Source: Reticulitermes speratus (taxonomy: Eukaryota; Arthropoda; Insecta; Blattodea; Rhinotermitidae). From it: a stretch of 64,000 nucleotides of DNA. Below the pieces are notes generated by a model that ran no database searches, was not told where the DNA came from, and was given only the letters and a program-made list of their open reading frames with translations. Each line of letters begins with the position of its first letter. The stretch's first letter is position 1. The translations under genes and the position numbers were made by a program. Shown one piece after another: positions 39,468 to 51,400 of the stretch. The DNA lies in contig JAJKFL010000004.1 of assembly GCA_021186555.1 (NCBI GenBank), positions 10,050,001 through 10,114,000 of the forward strand. Direction: 5' to 3'.

Positions 39468-42400
39468 GTAAGCCTTTTATAGATGTCTGATGAAGTATCA
39501 CTGTTTATATGACCTGTGCTTTGTAGACTATTGTACATTACAGCTGGCTTTGGCATATGCAGTATTTATTGCCACTGGTTATTGCTTTGTCACGTTGCAT
39601 GCAGGCAGAATGTTGGCTGTGCACAAAGTGTGAGCTCGTGTACCGCTTGTGCCAAGTGTAGTGTCATAATGACAGTTTTCAGTTAACGTCTGACTACCAA
39701 ACTGCGCCTGATAAAAGTACGGCTTCTTCACCTATTAGCCCAGTAGATTAAATTCCAGGGCCGTGTTTTTAACAACAGACGTGAAATTAATGAAATAGTA
39801 CAATCACAGAAGAAAAATTAATACTTCAGCATGAAATGTTATTGAATTTTAAAAGAAGTTTCTGTTTTGATAAACGAAAAACGTGAACGTTATCAACACT
39901 CCTCTTGGTAATTTGACGTCCTGGTTAGGTCCAGACCGTAAGTCAGCCAGTCAAGGTCAGGTGCTGGTTTTGTGTTGTCACTATTAGTGTTGTAGCTCTA
40001 ACGGCTAGCCACGGTACACTTTGCATCTCACGTCTGGAACTCGTCACATGCAAACTGAAACAGCGATGTTAGAAAGAGGGGGGGGGGGGGGGGGGGGGAG
40101 AAATACACTGTTTGGAACTTTAAATCTATCATATCATATAAAGTCAGTATTCACACCATGACAAACTCAATACTCACACAAGAACAATTTTCTAGAAAAT
40201 ATGTGAGATGGCAGGTTCTGGCAGCAGTAAGATTTGACGCCGTGTAGTTTGGCAGATGAGTTCCGGCGTTTCGGAGGAATCTGCTGCCTCTATTTTTGGG
40301 GTAGAAGAGGTGAGGGAGATGGAAGATGGATGCAGCACGCACCAATCGACAAAACTGCAGCGTGTCACATCCCGGAAGAATAATGTAATGCTGTGTAGTA
40401 TAGTACAATTTTGCCGACGTTTCGGAGGAGCCTACTGCCTCTATCATCATAATATAAGGGAACACTATGCGGGAAAAATGGCATAGTACAGGGCAAGGAG
40501 AAAAAAAGATGGCTCTGTGAGCAAACCATTTAGAGAATGTGGGACTATCAGGGAGCAGGGACCAAAACAGGTAGTTAAGGAGGTCTGAAAATGCATGAAC
40601 AAGGACAGAAAGAAGTAAAATATAGGTGTAACTTGGAGGGTGTGGGGGGAGGGGGGGGGGGGGGAGGGCAAATGCACCTCCAATATTTTTTCTACTGAAG
40701 AGTAGCTTTTTTGACTACCAAATGAAGAGAGTCAAATAAAAATGATTATTTGGGTGGTGTAAAAACAGAAAGAAATGAAAAACCTGCATTTTACAGGATG
40801 CAGAATAGAGGCATGGTCGATTTTGCCCCCATAATGTTATCAGCCAAGCTATGCCTGTGGGAATAGATAGGAATGCACAGCTGTTGGAGGGGAATGACAT
40901 GGAGCACCCAACACGTCAATCTTGATGTTCCTTTTCAAAGTATTAACAGACACAGATGATCTTCAATAAGGTAAAGGTAAAGCAATCCCATTACAGGCCT
41001 GGACAGGCCCTTAGGGTTCCAGAAGGTTGAGGCTTCCAGATCTCTAGACAATCGGCACATGAAGGTGGTAAGGTTGTCAGCCCTACGCACTGGCCGCCTT
41101 TACCCCAAGGAAAGATTCCTGGTACTCATTCCTGTTAGAGGCTGAGTCGACCCCAGGGCCGTAGTGTGACCAAAACAATTATGCCAATGAAAAATTCCAA
41201 TGAAACCATTGAACCCACGACGTTCCAGCTTGTAGCGCAGTGCCTCAACCAACTGAGCCACCGTGTGCCCCTGATCTTCAATAATGCATATCTCAAACCT
41301 ATGATATCTTATCACCAATATGATAACCTTAAATGCTGTGATTCTACAGCTTACAGTTAGTAACAGTATCTGCCAAAAGAAGCTGTTTCCTGAAAGGTTT
41401 CTCCAAAACCACGTACGCTATGTGTGCTTCTGCCTCAGGTATCAGAAGAGGGATGTGTGTCTTTCAGAGTAACAGACTTTTGAATGGAAACAACTTAATC
41501 ACATGGTTCCCCTATATTCAGATTTGAGACAAATGCTGCTGTTGTTAAAAATACACCATCAGGTACACAGACAGACATCTGTTGATGCCACGTGAGGGGC
41601 ACGAGCATTAAAACTGAAAATTTAAATTTAAATTCACTTTAAATTTAACTTGTAAGTAGTGATTGATGTAATGAAGATTAAGCTGTTCTGGTATATGGTG
41701 CTGTAGTAGTTTGGTAGATAACTTGTCACATGTCAGCATATCAAGTGACCAGATATTCCAGATTTTTTCAAGTATTCCTGAACACATAAGAGAACATGAC
41801 GACATATTTTAGAGTGGCCAGTTGTCCCATTTTAAGTTTTGATTAACCATTTCCAAAGTGCATTAAAATGTTCCTACTTAAATTTTCATTCCCAGCTTTA
41901 GCACTTAAGAAAGCTCTGCCTGTCTTCAAGTAACATTTGTTGCAGTCCCAACATTTCTTGATACTTCAATAAATCATGCAACAGATGGCAGCAACATTCT
42001 CACTACATCATAAGCTGCTATATAACAAATATAACATACTTTCTGTTTCATATATTTCTTTCCTCTAAAAACTACATTGTAATCTTTAATGAGCCATTCA
42101 CACCCAAACCAGCATATAATCCAGGATTAATCACACTAATCTTCATACAAGATACACATAACCCAAAACCACGACAGTCTATCCACAGAGTGCTTACAAA
42201 ATGTCCCAAAATGTAAACAGACACTGTTTTTAAACCTATATACATACCTCAACAGGAACCTGCTACATATTTTCATAATATAACTTCCTCTATACCTTAT
42301 AATACCTACATTAGACATATTAATCTTTATTCTTACAAATCCCACATCAACTGTAAAGAATAAGATCTTCTAGCCTTAAAATCTTATCTTTGTGATTACC

Positions 42401-45400
42401 ATTCCTCCTAGTCTCTTTTGTATTTAGATATACCTGATGATGGCCAAAAGAGGATGAAACATGTAGTATAAAATCATAATAAATAACCATATATATAAGT
42501 GTTGTGATTGGTGGTATTTCTATTAATTTTTTTAGATCTTTAACAATGGGATGCACCAAAGATGGAAGCAGCGTTCCTTTCATATATTGGGTCATATTCC
42601 CAAAAGTCTTTACTTGAAATCATATACAAGAACTTTTTTTTAATGAAATATCAGTATAAAATATAGAGATAGGAGTTATTTTTGAGGATCCAGGTCTTTT
42701 GGGATGAGACACTACATCAGTTGGTGAGTTCTTATTGACAATTGGAAGGCACAACACAACATCACATCCCAGAAGACCTAAATCCTTTGGAACACCGCTG
42801 TGAGAACCTCAAATCTCGCAGGACTCAATCTTAATAGCCAGGAGAAGGCTACTCTTCAGTTAAAACACTACTGAGTTTTAGGATTACCATCTTCAGGGAT
42901 GTGACACTGTGTAGTTTGAAAGATAAGTAGGACCAATGCTTCAAAGGAACCTTCCATTTCCCAAATACATTTTATATAGAGGCTGAGTTGCTTTCATGTG
43001 CTTTTAAAACCCTCACACATTTATTTAAATTTAAAAAGAAGTTGTGTGTTTTCTCTGTTAACATAACATGAAACAGTTTCAGTTGTATAAGCAGATGCAT
43101 GCTTAACATTGTGCTACTCCTACACAACATGAATTGGATAATGGTCTCTACATAAGCAATGTTACTATCAGTGTGGCATGTTGCCAACATATCTGTATGT
43201 CACCTCGCTTTGAACTGTAGTTAAAAGTAACACAGTATTGGAAAGCTTCGGTAATTTTATATATACTTTTAATATGGGTAAAATCAGAACTGACATTATT
43301 GTCAATTACAGGAAATTAGGCTGGCATATGCCAGTGACAGTTTCTTTCTTGAGAAGCTAACAGGCACTCAGGTACTCAAGACACTCCCCACTCATGAAAT
43401 CTGACAGTTCATTAACATATTCACAGGACCCCGTACTGGTCCTTGTCCTGAGCCAATACAAGTACACAGGTGATACCTAGTTGCTGTAAAAGTAACATTA
43501 ATATTTAATTTCATTTAATAAAAATAAGGGGACAATTATCAAAAGAAGACAGGGTTATGATCACGTATCAGACGTGAATTAATAAACACCAAGAAAATTA
43601 TGTTATAAAGGACATTAAAGAAGATGAAACAATATCAGTTTTGAGATTGGGATGGGTTAATACCCTAAGCTGTTGGGAAAAAGGAGGTGAGGAGAAGGAG
43701 ATAGTCTGACACAAACAATTCTCATATCTGTTGTTCTTTGTGGCTGTGAATTACAGTTTCATAACCTGAGCGATGAGAAACATAAATTTCAAGCATCTGA
43801 AAACAGAATGCTATGGAAAATAAGAGTAAATGGTGAATAAGAAAATCACATAATGAGGTACTGTATGAGTGACACAACTCATGTGGTATTGTTAAGGAAA
43901 TATGGATAGGAAAAAACTGAAATGTTTAAACACTTCTACTGGAAAGACCTCCTGGAAAATGGCTACTTAGAAAGAAATGGAAGGATAATATTAAAACAAA
44001 TATGACTGGTTCAAGAATATGAAATGACTGGGATAGGATACAGTCGCACTTTGGAATCTTTGGGTTCTGTTAGGATGGTTAGTTCATTAATTAGCCAGTG
44101 AACTTTGTTGGCTGATATTAACATGGATCTTAAAGAGACAGGCTGGGAGGACATGGACTGGATTAACTTACTCAGGATAGGGATAAGTGGAAGGCTGTTT
44201 TGAACACAGTAATGGACATTCAGGGTTCCATAAAATGTGCAGGATTTCTTGACTAGCGAGGAACTGTTAGCTGCTCAAGATGGATGCTGTTCTGCGTAGT
44301 TAATTAGTTAATTCATTTGCTAGTGACCTCGTTTTTGTAATGCTTTAAGCAGATGTACCTTAACTCTGTCAGTATTTTGTAATCAGGTGCTGAAAGGAAC
44401 AAAGTAAGTGACAAAGAATTACAAGCCTTTACTGAGGAATTACTGAAGAAGGACGTCAACAATGCGCACAGTACGTCCACATTAACTATCAGGGACATAC
44501 AAAGTCCAGCAATACACAAGATGAAGCTCCAGAACCGTAAGTATATATATATAGTTTTTATGGGGGAGCTCAGTTGGTATACTGAATGTTATGGGTTAGG
44601 CGCCCAGAGTTTGATTCCCAGCAGGGGCAATTTTTTGTCTCCCCCCCCCTCCCGACACCTGCATCCAGAGTAGCTCTGGGGCCCAGCCTTCTTGTGCTTT
44701 AGATAAAGAATGTCTTCCGGTATACCTCCACTTCCCATATGTATTTATGTCATCATGCTTAATTAAGTACAGGGACAATTTTTGTGGTATAAAGGTTTTT
44801 TCTTTGGTGTAAGAGTTCTGAGGGTGTAGCAGATACTGGCTGTCACATGGCTGACATATTGTTATTCACTGATACTGGAAGGGTTAATTGTCAAGAGCTG
44901 CAGTTAAAGTAACTGTGAAAAACGCAGAACTGAGCCACAAGAAGCCTACCGACTCCCTGGATAATCATAGAGTGACAGTTAAGACAGCAAGGGTTATAAT
45001 TGCCAGAGTCATTAAATCATGTTGCTGTAAGTCAGTATATGTAGATACAGCAGAGATGCCTCAGTTTGTACATGTTACTGGAGTAAGAAAAAATATGAAA
45101 ACTCAATCATATGACTAAAATAAAAAGAATGAACTAGAAGAAACTGAGCAAGATCAGTATCATGACTCCATGCTTACAAGACAAAGACATGTGACTCACA
45201 TATTGTCAATAAGACAAAGACACATGACTCATATTGTCAAAAAGACAAAGACATGTGACTCACTTATTGTCAATAAGACAAAGACATGTAATTCACCTAT
45301 TGTCATTAATTTCAAGTCTTGAAAATGAAAAAGCAGACACATGAGTGATAAACTGCCCTGATGAAAAATTATTTTCTTTGTATTCTATAATTTAACTGGG

Positions 45401-48400
45401 GTGTGCTTTTATACCTCCTGGTCATGTTCAGAACAAAATTCAATGTCAGGGCCCTACGAAGACTTAATTTACTATCAGGATGTTGAAACTCGGTTCTTTT
45501 TGGATCATAACAAAGAAGGTGTTGATGAAGTTTTAACAGTTTAATGTTACTTCTCCAGAAAGTATCCATGTTTGAGAAGTGATAGTTCAGTAGTAAGCAG
45601 CATAGCAGTTAGCAGCTATACTGTATAATGTCAATGGTACATGAACATGAATATGGAACATATTTTCTGAACATTTAAGTTGTATATACATATATAAAAG
45701 TTTTTCTGTGTTGTTTTCTACCCACTATTCTTCTTCTCTGCTTCTGTTCCTGAATTTTCTTTAGCCAATTTCTCTTATCTACCTTATTATTTTCCTTCAT
45801 CTTCTTCCTATTCCTTATCCCCTGCCTTTCATTTTCTTCTTTCTGCTTCTTGCCACTTGTCATTCTCATTCATGTTTCCTGTTGCCTTCCATCTTTTCCA
45901 ATGTCGAGATCAGCGATCTCAGACTCAAACAGTATGTGGACCAAACAGGTTAACTTTGAAATTAAGGTGGCCCACATCATTTTAAGCAATAAAGAGGATA
46001 AGTACTTTCATTCAAATTAAGCAGACCAATAACATACGTACTTCATACTTGTAATAACAAAATCAAAATATGTTACAGTTATTGACTTTCAAACTTCACC
46101 TCAATGTTACCTGTCTCTGCTGATGAATGTTGTACGTTAATATCCAATGACAGCTAAACCTTTTTGAGCCTGCTGCTCAGTGACAGCGACAAAAAATATT
46201 TTAAATAAAAACATTCCTTGATACTGAGCTGGACCACATTCAGCAATTGAAATAGATACATAGGGTCTGTGAGAGGACCATTAAAATTAACTGATGGGCT
46301 GTGTGTGTGTGAGGTCCCTGGTCCATACTATCATAATCGTGCATTCAGGATCTGAAAGTTTGTGTTTAGATAAACATACAATGCAACAGAAGCTTACCTT
46401 GGTCGCAGGCTTGTTGTGATCAACAGTCGAGCACTTCAGATCCCCACCATATCGAAGCTACGTCTGCTGTACGATAACTACATCCGTGATGCGAGCGTGA
46501 ATGAGCATGTGACTCCTGCTGAGCGGGCTGAGGAGAACAGTCTGTTGGACTCATTTATGGCCACACCTGTAATGAAATACACAATGCAGTTCCTGGCAGA
46601 CAAAGGTACATTCTTACTTGAAGATTAAAGTCTTCTGGAATGTGATGCTATGTTGTTGTGCAAGTAGTTACCATCATTTCACAGGATTGTAGCGCCTTTA
46701 TCTTCTGCGCCAAGATTCTTCTTGAAATGCTTGACCCTGAAGGTGAAGACAATACGATTGTTCGGAACATCGGGAAGTACTTGCTCAATGACATGGTGTC
46801 TCATCCCACGAGACTTGTATCTTCAGCAACACCGCTGTGAGAACCATAAATCTCGCACTTTCATACTTATTTTAATTTGGTCTTTGTGCAGCACTGAAAT
46901 GCTGTTTTACAAGTATAGTTTGTTTCTGTCCATTTTATTACTTCTGTTTATTTAGTTTGTACTGTTAACACCTCTGAAGCTCAAGAGTGTATACTGCCAT
47001 ATGAAAGGTGTAGTATGTTGAGTAACGAATGAACTGGAAGAGATATCAAAGCAAGCAGTCGTGACCATTTTTGTCCAGAATTTTTCTGAACAGGATGAGG
47101 GTATAAAAAAAAAAGTCAGGGCAGTCAGTTTCCAGGCTGAGATTTAATCCACAGACCTTCTGAATATGAATACAAAGCATGAGTGCCATACATTACACAC
47201 AGGACCTAAATGTCCAGCTCTTAAAGCAGACTGACATGTAATGCTCTTTATGCCTGTTTAGCTATCCCCTACTGGGACATACTGGTGTATAGTGCAAATA
47301 ACCTTTTTAATTTAAACACCTATAACATACTACTACAACTAATACTACCACCACCACCACCATCACGTCTCTGCTGCCACTGCTAAGGCTGTGTAACTTA
47401 TCCCTAATATTTAAATAATTATTACTTCCAAGCCTCTCTATACATTTTTACATGCCTTAGTTTCTAAAAGTTACACATATTTCCTGAAATTCAAATTCTG
47501 CATGCCAGTATCACAGCTACTTTGCTTTCAAATGTATGTAACAGACAAGGTCAGGAGACTGAATGCAAAAATTAGACAAGGTAAGGGCAGAGTGATCTGT
47601 ACTGAGTGTACGACAAAGCACCATGGTTAAGTGAGACTTCAGGTTTTCACATCGTTGATGCTGAGGATTCTGGTCTTCTGTTAACCCTACTACAGAGTGT
47701 AACATTCCAGAAGACCAGGATCCGCATCATGATTAAATTTATGCATCAAAATTCTTTGAATTCCAGTTCAGTGAGTTATGAGACGTATGCACAGCATAAC
47801 CATTTTAGCATGTTCGGTCACTTTTGTTTAATAACTTCAAAAACCGTAAGACTTACAGCAAAGAAGACTGCACATAAAATGCACTACATTTCTCTCTAAA
47901 AGATTTGATACAAACAGTTTTCACTCTGATATGTAGTGACTTACACACAAGTTAAGCTTTAGATGTGTGCAGAAATGCATGTCAGTCTTCCTGTAAAGTG
48001 CCCATTATTGTTGCCTGGTTTTAACTATCACTGTAGTGGATGAACAAATTTTATTTAAATACCCAAATATCATATTTCATGAAAATCTGTTTAGTAGATC
48101 GCAAGTTGTTTCATGTATACCTGTGGGCACGCAGAAGTTTTAATAGACACTCTGCAAGAAAGCCATTGCATTTTAAAATACTCTGAATTAGCAACATGGT
48201 GTGACCTGGCACAAAATCACCATGGAATAAGCAGATGATATGAATACACAGATTTTGTTAAGTTATAACATTAGGACCTTACTACTTTGAAAATTGCAGA
48301 CGTTAAACAAGTATTAACTGAACAACTTCCCCTATATGCCTCACAATGTGTGGAGAACTCATAACAGTAGAATACACAATAATATTACTAACTTTTGACT

Positions 48401-51400
48401 CTGTATTATTCCTTCCTTCCATGTGAATAGGGATTTTATATTTATCTTATTACAAATTCATAAATTCAGATCTTTGGTATGTGGTCTGTCCTCAGCAATA
48501 AATGTTTATTTGCCTGCTCCTGAAACACCTTCTTGTTACATCACCTTCAAGAATTATCAGTGCCACTACAAAATGTGCAATTTGGTGTTAGATTTATTGA
48601 TTTCTTTTTGATCAAACTTTATTTAATGACATCTTATTAGGTGCGTCATGTATACAGCTGTGAACGAGAAATTGCATGATGATTATGGATGATGAGTTGT
48701 GAAGAATGCAGAAATTATCATGGCCTATTCTAAGATATTTGCCTAAAGGAAGTTTATATATATATATATATGCACATGCACACTGTCACTGTCTTAGGAT
48801 AGTTGGTCTCTTAGCAAAGACTTGAATTGCATATATCTTAAACCAAGATGCCTGTTTGAAATTTTATTTTTATCTCAATCATGTTAATGGCACCAACTAC
48901 AAATACTCTTCAGGCTTTACTCTGCCGGTTGTAGAACAGTTTCATTTAGTGTCTCTGTATTTCAGGCTTGGTCAGTAGAGACCCAAAAACTCAGAAGGAC
49001 CTGCTGAAACAGATCTGGTTTACCATGTATTCCGAGGAGGTGGCAAGATTGGATCCAGTGGATTTGAGCACGTGTTCCTTGGAGAGTTGAAACGAGGGGA
49101 GGTGACTGGCATGCATAACTGGGTATTCCTTGGCACTGAGGAGGCAAAGAAGGAGGCTGACTACATGGGCTACATTAGGAAACTTGAACTTGGAGGGGTG
49201 AGTGTAGGTTGAACTAAAGTGTTTGACAACAAAATGTTCAGGAAAATAGGCACATGTAAGGAGGATGAAGGAATTTAAGATACGACAGATCATGTAAGGT
49301 TGTCAGCATAATGAAATCGAGGACACTGCAGTCAACTAGGCATGGAGGAAATGAGGACTGTGCACAGAATTTTGGTGGGAAACCTCTTAAAAATAGAGAG
49401 AAGGATTGGAGGGTATTAAAATGGATCTTATGGTTATAAGTTGTCAGTGTGGAAGCTGGATGAAAATTGCCCAGAAACGAGTTCAGTGGTGAGCTTTGGT
49501 ATCAGCAGTGTTGAACTCTCGCGTCTTGCCACAGCAGCATTTATTGTAACTGTACTTGTGCAGTATGTATCACCAGTTTCAGGTCGTGCAACAATTTTCA
49601 GGGTTCTTGAAAGATATGTGTTGTTTTGTGAGGAGGTGGAATGGAGTTAGAGGTTGAGTATTACCTGACAGTCGCACAGATTTTGTTTATATAATTGGTA
49701 GATCTGGGCTGGCCACAGACTGAACAATTGGGCTTCAATCCCTGGAGCAGGGAAGATTTATTTTTCTGCCACCATGTCCAGACCAGCAATGGAACCTACT
49801 GCGTACCATATGGTCTTCCCTCTGAAGTTAAGTGATGTTGGCCACTCCAGTATAGTAGTAGGGTTAAGAATGTAGACAGCTTGACTGCTGCTTGCCCTGT
49901 TGACATAACTCTATAATCAAGAGGGGTATTCTTGATGAAATTTGTGACTATTATGACTGTAATATGCATAGATCATTTTAATGACACAGTTATTATTACT
50001 TATGTCATCACAGCTTTACACCTCTACTGATATTGCTCACATCACTTGTCTGTCTTTTGGGTGATAGAGATGCATTGAAAATAAATGAAGAAAGATGGTA
50101 GTTTGCCAGCTGTTGCTGGTACAACAGAAAGTTACAGGCTAAGGCAGATTGTACCTTTCTGTATGCAAGTTGGTTGTTGAGAAGAAATCCAAAGCCAGCA
50201 AAGATACACCATGTAAGAATTATCTACGAAAATCTATGATAACCTACTGACAGGAGCATCACCAAAACAGGGACAACTGCTAATAAAGAATTTATAAATA
50301 TGGAGGGCTGTGTGTTTGTCTTCATGGTACAGTGTTCAGGCATAACTTTACCTTTATTTGTAACCCAGGGTTTGCTCTTGGAACTACGTGTAATTCACTA
50401 AAATGGGATGAATGAGCAACTAACGCAGGATTTGAGGTTCTCATGGTGGTATTGATAAATATGCAAGTCTTCTAGCATATGATGCTGCGCTGTTGCATGG
50501 GGGGAACTGCACACCCAAAAACACAGTGTCAATTCCCAGAGGACTTGCATCGTTGGCAGTTTATCATCATTATCATCATCATCATTCTTGAACATTGTAG
50601 AGTTAGGTAGTTAAGATACATTCTTAGAATCCTGAGATGTTTTCATCTCTTCATCTTTATTTTGTCCATCCAGAATCATGCTGTTCCTTTGCTGGCATCC
50701 TTTATCTCTGTGACTTACTCAAAAACCACAAGTTTGTTGATGCTGGCTGCCATGCAGCAGAGTAGGAGTAAAACCATAAATGAAAAATTAAAATATTTCA
50801 AAATATGTCACAACTTTTACTGCATTGTCTCTCCTACCTTGAGAGACATACCAATTATCATGCATCATTTGATACTTCATAATCACATCCGTGAATACAA
50901 TGTAGTTAAATGACCCACATACACACCTGAACCATATTTCTCTCTCTGTAATAATATTCATATATTTTAACAACCAGAAATACTTGTTCTATGCATGGGA
51001 TGCAATTTGTTTCCTTGTCAGGACCCATTTATATATTATATATGGGTCCTGACAAGGAAACAAATTGCATATATATACACACACACACACACAGAGTAAA
51101 ACCACTATTTAATGAATTGCTGGGGGATTAGAATGTATTTCACTGAATCGAGGTTTTCATTAAATGGAGGTTACATTGTTTATATGGAGCTATTGTCGGG
51201 ACATGAAAAAAATCATCACTAAATCCGGGATTTCACTAAATGCGGGAATATTAAATCGGGGTTTTACTGTGTGTGTGTGTGTGTGTGTTGTATATATTTT
51301 ATATATATATATACAAGCTAAAACATTAAAGAAGGAACAAAGCTCACATTGTTACATTAAAGCTTACTCATACAATCTAAAAAACTGGGAATAAGGATTC

